A stretch of DNA of 64,000 nt from Roseicella sp. DB1501 (GCF_013112485.1 NZ_JABFHG010000018.1:1-64000), one strand, 5' to 3'; numbered from the stretch's first letter, positions 1 to 8,935 are shown. Translations and numbers: made by a program. Notes: generated from the letters alone by a model not told the origin.

Positions 1-99
1 TCGTGCCCTTCCGACCGTCATAAGAACCCGCTCCGAGCGGTTCCGCCACGTCAGCTTCGTCCGTCATGCCCGCTATCTCGGCAGGCAAGCCCGGGCATC

Positions 100-417
100 T
101 CAAGGCCACTGATGGCTGACGCTTACGGAGCGGACGCCGAGATCGCGATAGGTCGCTCGCTCGATGCGGCGCGAGGAGAAGATGCCGTTGGCGTAAGCGT
201 AGACCAGCAGCGCCAGCATCAGGCGCGGGTGGTACTGCGCCTTACCGCCCGGGATCGGGCGAACGGCGAAGGCACCGAGCGGCACCCGATCCACCGCCGC
301 CACCACAAAGTGCGCCACGTCATCCGCCGGCAGCCAGTCCTTCGCGTCAGGCGGCAGCAGGAAGGCCTGATCGCGGCTGAACGGTATGAACCCTGTCATG
401 CCGAACAGATTTGCCAA
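100..417 (-). pseudogene. IS1182-like transposase, N-terminal fragment
   Basis: The 105-residue product starts with MANLFGMTGFIPFSRDQAFL and continues through the block DDVAHFVVAAVD...YHPRLMLALLVYAYANGIFSSRRIE...ATYRDLGVR. This is the DUF772 N-terminal domain of IS1182/IS5-group DDE transposases. Full-length members run to about 450 residues; here the similarity stops just after ATYRDLGVR, and the reading frame ends a few codons later in unrelated sequence. The catalytic DDE core is therefore absent, and the piece is a dead insertion-sequence remnant. The break lies at roughly position 115-135. Whether the rest of the element lies left of the window cannot be seen. The family assignment is from remembered sequence pattern. 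Confidence 0.8.
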
Positions 418-463
418 TCTCAGGCCCGTTGGGAATCCGACAGGCTGCTAGCCTGTTGTTTTC

Positions 464-512
464 AGAGCATCTTCACGCGTTCGGATGGAAACACTCGAAC
501 GGGATCTGCTCT
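464..512. repeat. REP-like palindromic element downstream of the beta-lactamase
   Basis: The outer arms AGAGCA (464-469) and TGCTCT (507-512) are perfect inverted copies, and the inner arms CGTTCG and CGAACG form a second nested inverted repeat. The element abuts and overlaps the stop codon of the leftward beta-lactamase gene. This looks like the short imperfect palindromes that occur in many copies in alphaproteobacterial intergenic spaces, and it could also act as a terminator for the beta-lactamase mRNA. No second copy was found in this window, so the repeat status is inferred. Confidence 0.45.
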
Positions 513-1428
513 AGCCGTTGAGCTCCGCCGCCATGGCCCGGCCGACCGCGGCAAGGCTGGCATTGCGCCGCTCCATCGGGGCCTCGGTCCCGGTGAGGAA
601 GGCGGCGAAGAGCACCGGCGGCCGCCCCGGCGGCCAGAAGATGCCGACATCGTTGGCGGTGCCCCGCTCGCCCGAGCCGGTCTTGTCGCCGAAGCGCCAG
701 CCCGCCGGCAGGCCGGCCCGGATGCGGCTGTCCCCGGTGCGGCTGCCGAGCATCCAGCCGGTCAGCCGCCGGCGCCCGGCCCGCGAGAGCGCGTCGCGCA
801 GCAGCAGCGCCCGCAGAGTCGCCAGCATCGCCATGGGCGAGGTGGTGTCGCGCGGATCGTCCGGCAGCGCCTCGTTGAGCTCCGGCTCGATCCGGTCGAG
901 TCGCGTCACCTTATCGCCGAGGCCGCGGGCGAAGGCCGTCAGCCCCGCCGGGCCGCCGATCGCCTCCAGCAGCAGGTTGCCGGCGGTGTTGTCGCTGTAG
1001 CCGATGGCCGCGGCGCAGAGCGCCGCGAGCGTCATGCCCTCGCCGCCGGCCTGCGGCTCGGTCACCGGGGAATAGGGGGCCAGGGCCTCGCGGCCGAAGC
1101 GGATCAGCCGGTCCAGCCGCTCACGCCGGGCATCGACGCGGCTGAGCACGGCACCGGCCGCCAGCAGCTTGAAAGTGCTGCACATCGGGAAGCGCTCGGT
1201 CGCGCGATGCGACACGCCGCCGCCCGAGCTGGAATCGAGCATGGCGACGCCGAGCCGGCCGCCGCTCTCCCGCTCGATCCGCCGCATCGCCGCCGGCCAG
1301 GATTCGGGGCGCCGCGTCCTGGCCAGGACCGGCGAGGGGGCCAAGGCCAGGGAAAGGGGCAGCGCGGCCATCGCCAGCGCCGCGCCGGCCAGGGCGCGGC
1401 GGCCAGGCATCGGTCTTCCAGGGGGCAT
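511..1428 (-). CDS. bla: Class A serine beta-lactamase
   Basis: A periplasmic enzyme that hydrolyses the beta-lactam ring. The 305-residue product has a Tat/Sec-like N-terminus rich in Arg then Ala/Leu, with cleavage likely near APSPVLA. All four class A landmarks are visible: the nucleophile motif STFK (Ser70), the YSDN loop (Ser130), the omega-loop EPELNEA (Glu166, Asn170) and KTGSGERGTANDVG (Lys234). A Cys precedes Ser70, but the residue at the Cys238 position is not Cys, so the carbapenemase-type disulfide is not predicted. The start is taken at ATG 1428, just behind an AAGGGG sequence; ATG 1410 is an alternative. No LysR-type ampR neighbour is present, so expression is probably constitutive. 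Substrate range cannot be read from the sequence. Confidence 0.93.
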   Translation of the reverse strand: MPPGRPMPGRRALAGAALAMAALPLSLALAPSPVLARTRRPESWPAAMRRIERESGGRLGVAMLDSSSGGGVSHRATERFPMCSTFKLLAAGAVLSRVDARRERLDRLIRFGREALAPYSPVTEPQAGGEGMTLAALCAAAIGYSDNTAGNLLLEAIGGPAGLTAFARGLGDKVTRLDRIEPELNEALPDDPRDTTSPMAMLATLRALLLRDALSRAGRRRLTGWMLGSRTGDSRIRAGLPAGWRFGDKTGSGERGTANDVGIFWPPGRPPVLFAAFLTGTEAPMERRNASLAAVGRAMAAELNG

Positions 1429-1442
1429 CCCCTTCGGCCCGG

Positions 1443-2726
1443 TCAGGACGCGGCCTCCGGCAGGGCCAGATGGGCGATGTCGCGGCGGCAGAAGCCCTCC
1501 GGCCAGTCGATCTCCGCCACCGCCGCATAGGCGGCATCCCGCGCCGCCCGCAGCGTCGCGCCGCTCGCCGCGATGCCGAGCACCCGGCCGCCATTCGCCA
1601 CCACCGCGCCATCCGCCCGCCGCGCCGTGCCGGCATGGAAGACCTGCACCCCCGGCACCGCCGCGGCGCGCTCCAGGCCACGGATCTCCGTGCCCTTGGC
1701 ATAGGCGCCGGGATAGCCCCGCGCCGCCATCACCACGACGAGGCTCGGCCGCGGGTCCCAGCGCAGGTCGAAATCCCGCAGCTCGCCGTCGCAGGCGGCG
1801 AGCTGCGCCGCCAGCAGGTCGCTGCGCAGCCGCAGCATCAGCGCCTGGCATTCCGGGTCGCCGAAGCGGACGTTGAACTCGATGAGCTTCGGCCCCGTCG
1901 CGGTCAGCATCAGCCCGGCGAAGAGCACGCCGCGGAAGGGCGTGCCGCGGCGCGCCATCTCGGCGAGGGTCGGGCGGACCACCTCGGCCATCACCCGGTC
2001 CTGCAGCGCCGCGGTGAAGACGGGCGGCGGCGAATAGGCGCCCATGCCGCCGGTGTTCGGCCCGGTATCGCCGTCGCCGACCCGCTTGTGGTCCTGCGCC
2101 GCGCCGAGGGGCAGCGCCGTCTCGCCGTCGCAGAGGGCGAAGAAGGAGACCTCCTGGCCGACCAGGCATTCCTCGATGACGACGCTCGCCCCGGCGGCGC
2201 CATGCACGCGGCCCTCCATGATGTCGGCGATGGCCGCCTCGGCCTCGGCCAGCGTCCCGGCCACCACCACGCCCTTGCCGGCGGCGAGGCCATCGGCCTT
2301 GACGACGATCGGGGCGCCCCGCTCGCGGAGGTAGCGGCGCGCCGCCGCCGGGTCCTCGAAGCGGGCCCAGGCGGCGGTCGGCACGCCCGCCGCATCGGCC
2401 ACCGCCTTGGTGAAGCTCTTGCTGCCCTCGAGTTGCGCCGCCGCCGCCGAGGGGCCGAAGCAGCGCAGCCCGGCCGCGGCGCAGGCATCGGCGAGCCCCA
2501 GGGTGAGCGGCGCCTCCGGCCCGGCCACGACCAGGTCGACCGCCTGCGCCCGGGCGAAATCGACCAGGGCCGGCACCGCCTCGGCGCCGATCGGCACGCA
2601 GTCCGCGACCTCGGCGATGCCGGCGTTGCCCGGCGCGCACCAGAGCTTCGTCAGCAGCGGGGAGCCGGAGAGCGCCCAGCACAGCGCATGTTCCCGCCCG
2701 CCGCCGCCGACCACGAGGACCTTCAT
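1443..2726 (-). CDS. purD: Phosphoribosylamine--glycine ligase
   Basis: GARS, the second step of de novo purine synthesis: it joins glycine to 5-phosphoribosylamine using ATP. The 427-residue length is normal for the family. The N-terminal domain opens with [14 protein letters not shown]. The ATP-grasp core contains [28 protein letters not shown] and, near residue 290, [10 protein letters not shown], all diagnostic of PurD. The C-terminal GARS_C domain follows. Translation starts at ATG 2726. It is divergent from xseA, with about 110 bp between the two starts, and the beta-lactamase gene lies only 14 bp downstream on the same strand, so the two may share a transcript. Confidence 0.98.
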   Translation of the reverse strand: MKVLVVGGGGREHALCWALSGSPLLTKLWCAPGNAGIAEVADCVPIGAEAVPALVDFARAQAVDLVVAGPEAPLTLGLADACAAAGLRCFGPSAAAAQLEGSKSFTKAVADAAGVPTAAWARFEDPAAARRYLRERGAPIVVKADGLAAGKGVVVAGTLAEAEAAIADIMEGRVHGAAGASVVIEECLVGQEVSFFALCDGETALPLGAAQDHKRVGDGDTGPNTGGMGAYSPPPVFTAALQDRVMAEVVRPTLAEMARRGTPFRGVLFAGLMLTATGPKLIEFNVRFGDPECQALMLRLRSDLLAAQLAACDGELRDFDLRWDPRPSLVVVMAARGYPGAYAKGTEIRGLERAAAVPGVQVFHAGTARRADGAVVANGGRVLGIAASGATLRAARDAAYAAVAEIDWPEGFCRRDIAHLALPEAAS

Positions 2727-2836
2727 GCCGCCATGCCTCCTGCCGCCCGTCCGGCGGCCGTGCCGCCTGCGGAACCGGGTGGGGATCGCCGCCCCACGGG
2801 CTCCCCGCGGGCGGCCCCCTAGCATATCCTGCGGCG

Positions 2837-4324
2837 ATGGACACGACCGCGCCCCGCGCCGGCGCCGCCAAGGCCGCGCCGAACATCCCGGAATTCGCCG
2901 TCTCGGAGATCGCCGGCGCCATCCGCCGCACCCTCGAGGACGCCTTCGGCCGGGTGCGCGTGCGCGGCGAGATCACCGAGCTCAAGCGCTATCCCTCCGG
3001 CCACATCTACCTCTCGCTGAAGGACGAGAACGCCAAGATCGAGTCGGTGATCTGGAAGACCTTCGTGCCGCGGCTGGCGATCAAGCCGGAGAACGGCGTC
3101 GAGGTCATCGCCACCGGCAAGATCGGCACCTATGCCGACCGCTCGAAATACCAGCTCGTCATCGACCGGCTCGAATATGCTGGCGAGGGCGCGCTGCTCG
3201 CCCGCATCGAGACGCTGCGGCTGCGCCTGCTCGGGGAAGGGCTCTTCGCACCGGAGCGCAAGCGGGCGCTGCCGGTGCTGCCGCGGGTGATCGGCGTCGT
3301 CACCTCCGAGCGCGGCGCTGTCATCCAGGACATCCGCACCACCATCGCCCGGCGCTTCCCGCGCCACCTCCTGCTCTGGCCGGTGCCGGTGCAGGGCCAG
3401 GGCGCGGCGGAGCAGATCGCCGCCGCCATCCGCGGCTTCGGCGCCATCCCGCCGGACGGGCCGGTGCCGCGCCCGGACGTGCTGATCGTCGCCCGCGGCG
3501 GCGGCAGCCTCGAGGACCTGATGGCCTTCAACGAGGAGATCGTCGTCCGCGCCGCCGCCGAGAGCCCGATCCCGCTGATCAGCGCGGTCGGGCACGAGAC
3601 GGACACGACCTTGATCGACTTCGCCGCCGACCGCCGCGCCCCGACGCCGACGGCGGCCGCCGAGATGGCCATCCCGGCCCGCGCCGACCTGCTCGCCGAC
3701 CTCGCCCAGACCGAGGCGCGGCTGCTGCAATCCGGCCGCGCCCTGCTCGACCGCGCCCGCCGCCGGCTGATGCTGGCTGAGCGCGGGTTGCCCGACCTGC
3801 CGAACCTGCTCGGCGCCCTGCGGCAGCGGCTGGAGGATCGCGGCGAGCGGCTGGCCGTCGCCCTGCCGGCGCTGGTCGAGCGCAAGCGCGGGGTGCTCGC
3901 CCGCATCGCGCCGCGCCTGCCGCATCCGCGCGAGGGCATCGCCGCCCGCCGCGCCGCGCTCGGCCTGCTCGGCCAGCGCGCCGAGGGTGCGATGCGGCGC
4001 CAGCTCGCCCGCGGCGCGGCGGCGCCGGCGCTCGCCCGCTTCTCGGCGACGCCGGTCGCGGCCCTGGCGCGGGAGAAGCGGGCCCGGCTGGAGGGGCTGG
4101 TGGCGCGGCTGGAGGGCGTCTCCTACCAGGCGGTGCTGGCGCGCGGCTTCGCCTTCGTCGCCGATGCCGAGGGCACACCGCTGGCCAGCGCCGCCGCGGT
4201 GCCGCCCGGGGAGCGGCTGGTGCTGACCTTCGCCGATGGCCAGGTGCGGGCGACCGCCGAGGGAGCGAAGGCAACGCGCCGCAAGCGCGAGGATGGCGAG
4301 CAGGATCAGGGAGCCTTGCTGTGA
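2837..4324 (+). CDS. xseA: Exodeoxyribonuclease VII large subunit
   Basis: Catalytic subunit of Exo VII, the metal-independent cytoplasmic nuclease that trims single-stranded DNA ends into oligonucleotides and works with the small subunit XseB (not in this window). The 495-residue protein has the N-terminal OB fold (about residues 18-115, [13 protein letters not shown]...[11 protein letters not shown]). The conserved catalytic stretch follows, with [16 protein letters not shown] at about 218-233 and [17 protein letters not shown] at about 248-265. The long Arg/Ala-rich helical coiled-coil region typical of XseA comes after it. The stop codon overlaps the next gene's possible GTG start by four bases, so the two are translationally coupled. 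Confidence 0.97.
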   Translation: MDTTAPRAGAAKAAPNIPEFAVSEIAGAIRRTLEDAFGRVRVRGEITELKRYPSGHIYLSLKDENAKIESVIWKTFVPRLAIKPENGVEVIATGKIGTYADRSKYQLVIDRLEYAGEGALLARIETLRLRLLGEGLFAPERKRALPVLPRVIGVVTSERGAVIQDIRTTIARRFPRHLLLWPVPVQGQGAAEQIAAAIRGFGAIPPDGPVPRPDVLIVARGGGSLEDLMAFNEEIVVRAAAESPIPLISAVGHETDTTLIDFAADRRAPTPTAAAEMAIPARADLLADLAQTEARLLQSGRALLDRARRRLMLAERGLPDLPNLLGALRQRLEDRGERLAVALPALVERKRGVLARIAPRLPHPREGIAARRAALGLLGQRAEGAMRRQLARGAAAPALARFSATPVAALAREKRARLEGLVARLEGVSYQAVLARGFAFVADAEGTPLASAAAVPPGERLVLTFADGQVRATAEGAKATRRKREDGEQDQGALL

Positions 4325-5199
4325 GGAAATGGGGCATGCGGATCGGCGCGGATAGCCAGCGGACCGGCCGGGGCCTCGCCGCCCCGCCCCTCGCCCGCCG
4401 CCGGCTGCTCGCCCTGCCGCTGCTGGCCGTCCTCCCCGCCGAGGGACTTACCCAGGGACTTACCCAGGGACTTACCCAGGGCGGCCTGGTCATTGGCCGC
4501 GTCGCCCCTGGCACGCGCCTCGCCCTGGATGGCCGGGCGCTGCGGGTCGGGCCCGGCGGCGAATACGCCTTCGGCCTCGGCCGCGACCATGGGCCGGAGG
4601 CGGTGCTGACGGTAACCCCACCCAGCGGCCGGCCGGAGGCGCAGCGCCTGGAGGTGGCGAAGCGCGACTGGCCGGTGCAGTCGATCACCGGTCTGCCGCC
4701 GAAGCAGGTCACGCCCGATGCCACGGCGCTGCGGCGCATCAAGCTGGAGCGCGAACGCCTCGCCACGGCGCGGGCGACGGACAGCGCGCTCACCGATTTC
4801 GCCGCCGGCTTCGTGCTGCCGACGCATGGCCGGGTCAGCGGCGTCTTCGGCAGCCAGCGCATCCTGAACGGCGAGCCGCGGCAGCCGCATTACGGCTTCG
4901 ACATCGCGGCGCCGGCCGGCACGCCGATCGTCGCGGCCTGCGACGGCACGGTGACGCTCGCCGCCGAATTCTTCTTCTTCGGCCGGCTGATCGTGCTCGA
5001 TCACGGGCATGGCGTGAACACGCTCTACGCCCATTGCTCGGCGATCGGGGTGCGGGAGGGGCAGCGCGTCGAGGCCGGGCAGCACATCGGCGCGGTCGGC
5101 GCGACCGGCCGGGTCACCGGGCCGCACCTGCATTTCGGCCTGTCCTGGTTCGCCACCTGGCTGGATGCGCAGCCGGTGCTGCCGTCGGTCACGGGCTAG
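4321..5199 (+). CDS. M23 family peptidoglycan metallopeptidase
   Basis: A predicted envelope endopeptidase of the LytM/M23 type that cleaves peptidoglycan cross-bridges or activates amidases. The C-terminal domain has the zinc/active-site pattern: HYGFDIAAPAG (about residue 189), GHGVNTLYAH and GPHLHFG (H-x-H about residue 268). The N-terminus carries RRR then a hydrophobic stretch ending near AEG, compatible with a Tat or Sec signal. Between signal and catalytic domain lies an in-frame 12-bp tandem repeat giving GLTQ x3. The GTG at 4321 overlaps the xseA stop; ATG 4336 is an alternative start. A strong stem-loop follows the stop codon. Confidence 0.92.
   Translation: MRKWGMRIGADSQRTGRGLAAPPLARRRLLALPLLAVLPAEGLTQGLTQGLTQGGLVIGRVAPGTRLALDGRALRVGPGGEYAFGLGRDHGPEAVLTVTPPSGRPEAQRLEVAKRDWPVQSITGLPPKQVTPDATALRRIKLERERLATARATDSALTDFAAGFVLPTHGRVSGVFGSQRILNGEPRQPHYGFDIAAPAGTPIVAACDGTVTLAAEFFFFGRLIVLDHGHGVNTLYAHCSAIGVREGQRVEAGQHIGAVGATGRVTGPHLHFGLSWFATWLDAQPVLPSVTG
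4443..4478 (+). repeat. Three perfect 12-bp tandem copies inside the M23 gene
   Basis: The unit GGGACTTACCCA is repeated three times without mismatch. It encodes GLTQ repeats directly after the predicted signal peptide of the M23 peptidase. Because 12 is divisible by three, copy-number change would alter only linker length, not frame. Confidence 0.85.
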
Positions 5200-5205
5200 A
5201 TCCTT

Positions 5206-5236
5206 CCCCACAACACCGCTTCGCGGCGTTGTGGGG
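5206..5236. terminator. Strong stem-loop after the M23 gene
   Basis: CCCCACAAC pairs with GTTGTGGGG around an inner CCGC/GCGG stem and a TTC loop. It starts 7 bp after the M23 stop codon. No T-run follows, so it is a weak intrinsic terminator at best, or an RNA-stabilising 3' hairpin. Confidence 0.5.
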
Positions 5237-5391
5237 GCCCCGTGGAATCCCCACGAAGCCGCTGCGCGTCTTCGCGGGGGCCTCGTGATCGCCTCAGGCC
5301 TGAGTGGCGTCACAGCCTGCCGTGGCGAAGCCGCGGCAGGGCAACAGGTGGCGACGGGCGATGAAGGGCGTTTCCAGTGCCTGGGAGGGAC

Positions 5392-6150
5392 ATGATCATG
5401 CCGGAGGAATTCGCCCGCTATCCGAGCCTCGCCGGCCGCGGCGTGCTCGTCACCGGCGGGGCGAGCGGCATCGGCGCCAGCATCGTCGCGCATTTCGCGG
5501 CGCAGGGGGCGCGCACCGCCTTCCTCGATATCGACGAGGCGAATGGCCGGCAGGTGGCGGCGGAGACCGGCGCCTGCTTCCTGCCCTGCGACCTGCGCGA
5601 CATCGCCGCGCTGCGGGCGGCGGTGGCCGAGGCCGCGCGGCAGGTCGGGCCGATCACCGTGCTGGTCAACAACGCCGCCCGCGATGACCGACATGGCTGG
5701 GAGACGGTGGAGCCCGACTACTGGGACGAGCGGCTGCAGACCAACCTGCGGCACGCCTTCTTCTGCAGCCAGGCGGTGGCGCCGATGATGCGCGAGGCGC
5801 GGCAGGGCTCCATCGTCTTCTTCGGCAGCGTCTCCTGGATGATGGGCCAGGGCGGCATGCCGGCCTACACCGCGGCCAAGGCCGCCTCGCACGGTCTGGC
5901 GCGCGGCTTGGCCCGCGATCTCGGCCCCTTCGGCATCCGCTGCAACATCCTGGTGCCGGGCTGGATCTTCACCGAGCGTCAGGAGCGGCTCTGGGCGACG
6001 CCCGAAGCGGTGGCGCGGCATCTCGAGCGGCAATGCCTGAAGGAGAAGCTGCGCGCGCCGGACATCGCCCGCATGGTGCTCTGGCTCGCCGCCGATGACA
6101 GCCGGATGGTCACGGGCCAGAGCTTCGTGGTGGATGGCGGCGCGACCTGA
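5392..6150 (+). CDS. SDR family NAD(P)-dependent oxidoreductase
   Basis: A classical short-chain dehydrogenase/reductase of 252 residues. It has the Rossmann dinucleotide motif TGGASGIG (about residues 20-28), the NNAA structural motif in VLVNNAARDD, the catalytic Ser in GSVSW and the Tyr-x3-Lys pair in AYTAAKA (near residue 158). The C-terminal GQSFVVDGGAT ending is typical. An acidic residue (D) follows the second strand in AFLDIDEAN, which favours NAD over NADP. ATG 5392 is chosen because GGGAGGGA lies immediately upstream. The substrate, possibly a sugar or hydroxy acid, cannot be deduced. It is a single gene, convergent with the following binding-protein gene. Confidence 0.9.
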   Translation: MIMPEEFARYPSLAGRGVLVTGGASGIGASIVAHFAAQGARTAFLDIDEANGRQVAAETGACFLPCDLRDIAALRAAVAEAARQVGPITVLVNNAARDDRHGWETVEPDYWDERLQTNLRHAFFCSQAVAPMMREARQGSIVFFGSVSWMMGQGGMPAYTAAKAASHGLARGLARDLGPFGIRCNILVPGWIFTERQERLWATPEAVARHLERQCLKEKLRAPDIARMVLWLAADDSRMVTGQSFVVDGGAT

Positions 6151-6180
6151 CATCTCCCCACGCCGGCGCGGGCGCCGGCC

Positions 6181-7206
6181 TCAGCGCAGCGGCAGGGCGT
6201 AGAGCAGGCCGCCGCGGGTCCAGATCTCGTTCGGGCCGCGGACCAGGCCGACCGCCGTGTCCGGCCCCATGCTGCGGTCGTACATCTCGCCGTAATTCCC
6301 CATGGCCTTGATGACGTTGAAGGCCCAGGACCGGTCGAGGCGGATCGATTCGCCGAGCTCCGGCGTCACGCCGAGCAGGCGGCGGGTGTTCGGGTTGGTC
6401 GAGGTCTTCCGCATCTCCTCGACATTGGCCCGGGTGATGCCCTGCTCCTCCGCCTCGATCAGCGCATAGGTGTACCAGCGCACCACGTCGAGCCATTGCT
6501 GGTCGTCGCGGCGGATATAGGCGCCATAGGGCTCCTTGCTAAACCGCTCGGCCAGGATGATCCAGTCTTTCGGACTGGGCAGCGTCGCCCGCGCCCCGGC
6601 GAGCTGCGAGGCATCGGTGCCGAAGGCGTCGCAGCGCCCGGCCTGCAGCGCCGCCACCGCCTGGTCGGTCCGCTCGAAGACCAGCGGCTTGAAGGGCGTG
6701 TTGATGCTGCGGAAGTAGTCCGCCGTCACCTGCTCGTTGGTCGTGCCCTGGATCAGGCAGATGGTGGCGTCGCGCAGCTCGGCCGCCTTCTGCACGCCGG
6801 AGGCGCGGGGCACCATGAAGCCGTGGCCGTCATAGAAGTAGGTCACGGCATGGCGCAGGCCGAGCGTGGTGTCGCGCAGCATGGTCTGGGTGCTGGTGCG
6901 GAACAGCACGTCCAGCTCGCCAGTGCCGAGCGCGGTGAAGCGGGTGGAGGAGGAGACCGGCACCAGCCGCAGCTTCGCCGGGTCGTTGAAGATGGCGACG
7001 GCGAGGCCGCGGCAGAGATCGACGTCGAGCCCCTGCCAGACGCCCTTGCTGTCCGGCAGGGCGAAGCCGGCGATGCCGGTATGGATGCCGCAGATGAGCT
7101 GCCCGCGCGCCTTGATCGCCTCCAGCGTCTGCTGCGCGGAGGCGGCGCCGGCGGTGAACAGCGCGCAGGCGAGCGATGCCGCGGCGAGAAAACCACGTCC
7201 CAACAT
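6181..7206 (-). CDS. Periplasmic amino-acid-binding protein of an ABC transporter (AapJ-like)
   Basis: A solute-binding protein for polar or general L-amino acids. The 341 residues begin with a Sec signal peptide (LAAASLACALFTAGAASA, cleavage near residue 24). The mature start LEAIKARGQLICGIHTGIAGF, then GLDVDLCRGLAVAIF, TSTQTMLRDTTLG and GNYGEMYDRSMG, is the recognisable AapJ/BztA pattern. Usual AapJ operons add two permeases (AapQ, AapM) and an ATPase (AapP); none is adjacent here, so this is an orphan binding protein that either borrows a permease elsewhere or has another role. ATG 7206 is used because it opens the signal peptide directly. Confidence 0.9.
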   Translation of the reverse strand: MLGRGFLAAASLACALFTAGAASAQQTLEAIKARGQLICGIHTGIAGFALPDSKGVWQGLDVDLCRGLAVAIFNDPAKLRLVPVSSSTRFTALGTGELDVLFRTSTQTMLRDTTLGLRHAVTYFYDGHGFMVPRASGVQKAAELRDATICLIQGTTNEQVTADYFRSINTPFKPLVFERTDQAVAALQAGRCDAFGTDASQLAGARATLPSPKDWIILAERFSKEPYGAYIRRDDQQWLDVVRWYTYALIEAEEQGITRANVEEMRKTSTNPNTRRLLGVTPELGESIRLDRSWAFNVIKAMGNYGEMYDRSMGPDTAVGLVRGPNEIWTRGGLLYALPLR

Positions 7207-7385
7207 GAATTTCCGGATCCTCGTCGATGGTCGTGAGCACCGAGGATCCTTGCCCATCATCAGAGCTGTCAACGCCACCGCAGCCCGAAAAGCAGCCACC
7301 TGGCCACACCATGCACTGATATTGGGCAGAAACAGCCTATTCCGGAAGCGATCTCATGCCCAGTGCCGCGGCAGGCCGGATCGGA

Positions 7386-7673
7386 TCAGGGCATGGCCAG
7401 GGCGAAGGCGCTGCGCAAGCCGGCATAGAGCGCCGAGGCATGGTCCAGCACGACGCCGGCGAGGACGCCGCCGAGCAGCACCGAGAACAGCGGCGCCCGC
7501 GCCGCGCGCAGCAGCCGGCACAGACCGCCGGTGGGAGATGGTGCCTCCGGCGGCCCCTCCGACGGCGCGGTGATCGCCGCGGCCTCGCCGGTCAGTTCCG
7601 GGGCCCAGGGCAGGAGACCCGCCGCGGGCAAGGTTGCCTCCGCCATCCGGGCGGCATCGCCTGGACCGGTCAT
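7386..7673 (-). CDS. Small protein with C-terminal membrane segment
   Basis: A 95-residue product with no recognised family. The first 60 residues are Pro/Ala/Glu-rich. A hydrophobic segment follows (APLFSVLLGGVLAGVVLDH, about residues 60-79), so it is probably anchored in the inner membrane. Its ATG overlaps the stop of the upstream 77-residue gene (ATGA), and that gene in turn overlaps the tetR gene. The three therefore form one translationally coupled unit under the TetR operator. Function unknown. Confidence 0.6.
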   Translation of the reverse strand: MTGPGDAARMAEATLPAAGLLPWAPELTGEAAAITAPSEGPPEAPSPTGGLCRLLRAARAPLFSVLLGGVLAGVVLDHASALYAGLRSAFALAMP

Positions 7674-7903
7674 TCGATGCGCGTCCCGGACAGCAGCGAA
7701 GGGTCGAGCGTCGCGGCGAATTCGGCCTCGTCCAGCATGTCGCGCGATAGCAGCGCCGCCTCGCCGGGGTCGCCGCAGCCGAAGAACTGCGTGATGGCGC
7801 CGAGCATCCGCGGCGCTTCCGGATGCGCCTGGGTGGCGGCGATCGCGGCGCCGGCCAGCAGCAGGATGGCGCCGGCGGCGGCGAGGGATGTCAGCAGGCG
7901 CAT
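7670..7903 (-). CDS. Small secreted protein in the tetR operon
   Basis: A 77-residue product. Residues 1-23 (MRLLTSLAAAGAILLLAGAAIAA) form a clean Sec signal peptide, leaving a 54-residue periplasmic peptide with a single Cys (FFGCGDPGE). It overlaps the end of tetR by 13 bp and the next gene by 4 bp. No known family is recognised. Confidence 0.65.
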   Translation of the reverse strand: MRLLTSLAAAGAILLLAGAAIAATQAHPEAPRMLGAITQFFGCGDPGEAALLSRDMLDEAEFAATLDPSLLSGTRIE

Positions 7904-8469
7904 GGGGACGGCTCCAGCAGGCGGGCAAGGGCGGCATGCATGGCCTGGCGCTCCTGCTCGGTGGGCACGTAGAGACCGAAGAGCCGGGCCATGAAGATCC
8001 CATCGCCGGCCGCCATGATCGCATGGCCATGGCCCGGCGGCAGGCCATCCGCCGCCACGGCCTCGCGCATCCGCGCGACCACGGCGCGGATCGGGCCGAG
8101 CAGGGCGGGGTCGTGGTGGAAGGCGGCGAGGAAGACCGCGGCGGCGCGGTCGCAGCGTTCATGCACCCGCTCGGGCGTCAGCGCGAAGGCCCAGGCCATC
8201 ATGGCCCGGGCGACGCGGCCCGGCCCGGCGGGCTGGCTGGCGACCGTCGCCTCGAAATCCTGCTGGATCCATTCCGCCACGCGGCCGAGCAGCCCGGTCA
8301 GCAAGGCCTCCTTGGAGGCGAAGTGATAGAGCAGCCCGCCCTTGGAGACGCCGGCGCCGCGCGCCGCCGCGTCGAGCGTCAGCCCGCTGACGCCGCGGGC
8401 GCGGACGATCGCCTCCGCGGCGTCGAGGATGCGGGTGCGGGAATCGGCGTTGGGGAGGCCATCGGGCAT
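7891..8469 (-). CDS. TetR/AcrR family transcriptional regulator
   Basis: A 192-residue one-component repressor. The N-terminal helix-turn-helix (about residues 10-57) reads RTRILDAAEAIVRARGVSGLTLDAAARGAGVSKGGLLYHF, closely following the TetR signature including the KGGLLYHFxSKEAL end. The C-terminal ligand-binding part contains WIQQDFEATVA and FHHDPALLGPIRAVVARMREAV. A near-perfect 14-bp inverted repeat lies 14 bp upstream of the start codon, implying autoregulation. The only co-transcribed genes visible are two small envelope proteins downstream. The ligand is unknown. Confidence 0.93.
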   Translation of the reverse strand: MPDGLPNADSRTRILDAAEAIVRARGVSGLTLDAAARGAGVSKGGLLYHFASKEALLTGLLGRVAEWIQQDFEATVASQPAGPGRVARAMMAWAFALTPERVHERCDRAAAVFLAAFHHDPALLGPIRAVVARMREAVAADGLPPGHGHAIMAAGDGIFMARLFGLYVPTEQERQAMHAALARLLEPSPCAC

Positions 8470-8482
8470 GGCGGGACACTAT

Positions 8483-8516
8483 ACCGGCCGGACGGTCTGT
8501 CAACCGTCCAGCCGGT
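8483..8516. promoter_or_regulatory. TetR-type operator overlapping the tetR promoter
   Basis: Arms at 8483-8496 and 8503-8516 match as inverted repeats at 13 of 14 positions around a 6-bp centre. Read on the minus strand, a TTGACA hexamer sits across the centre and TATAGT follows about 14 bp later, close to a -35/-10 pair though with a short spacer. The site lies directly upstream of the TetR gene and is the only obvious palindrome there. Confidence 0.8.
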
Positions 8517-8534
8517 ACAGTCAGCAGGCCGCGG

Positions 8535-8774
8535 CTACCAGCGCGGGGCGTGGCGGTGCGGCGGCGGAGCGTAGCGGACGGGCGGCGGTGGCATCCGGTA
8601 GCGGTGATGCCAAGCGCGCTCATGCGCCCGGGCGGCCGCGATCCGGGCGCGATGCGCCTCGGCCGCCCGCCAGTCATGGCCCGGCCCGCCACTCCAGCCA
8701 CCATGGGCGGAAGCGGCGCCGGCGAGCAGCGGCAGGGAAGCGAGGGCGGCGAGAAGGGCGGTACGGAACCGCAT
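8535..8774 (-). CDS. Small secreted His/Arg/Pro-rich protein
   Basis: A 79-residue product with a signal peptide (MRFRTALLAALASLPLLAGAASA). The mature part is rich in His, Arg, Trp and Pro, ending PPPVRYAPPPHRHAPRW. The ATG at 8774 is preceded by GGAGGAG at good spacing. The high histidine content could bind metal, but no family is recognised. It faces away from the TetR operator and lies just before the type II secretion cluster. Confidence 0.6.
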   Translation of the reverse strand: MRFRTALLAALASLPLLAGAASAHGGWSGGPGHDWRAAEAHRARIAAARAHERAWHHRYRMPPPPVRYAPPPHRHAPRW

Positions 8775-8935
8775 GCTGGTCTCCTCCAGGAGAGGTGGCG
8801 ACAGCAGCGATCTTGGCCGGGCGGCAGGGCGGCGGAAGGGCGCGGATATGGCGGCCCGGGGCAATCCGGTGGCGAATTGCGGCAGGCGATGCCGCGACGC
8901 AAAGGCGTGCCGCGCCGCCCGGCGCACGGCAGGGC

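Noticed and set aside
112-1530. Long plus-strand frame opposite the transposase fragment and beta-lactamase
   Set aside because: Arg/Ala-rich shadow typical of GC-rich DNA; the minus strand holds a complete beta-lactamase with all motifs.
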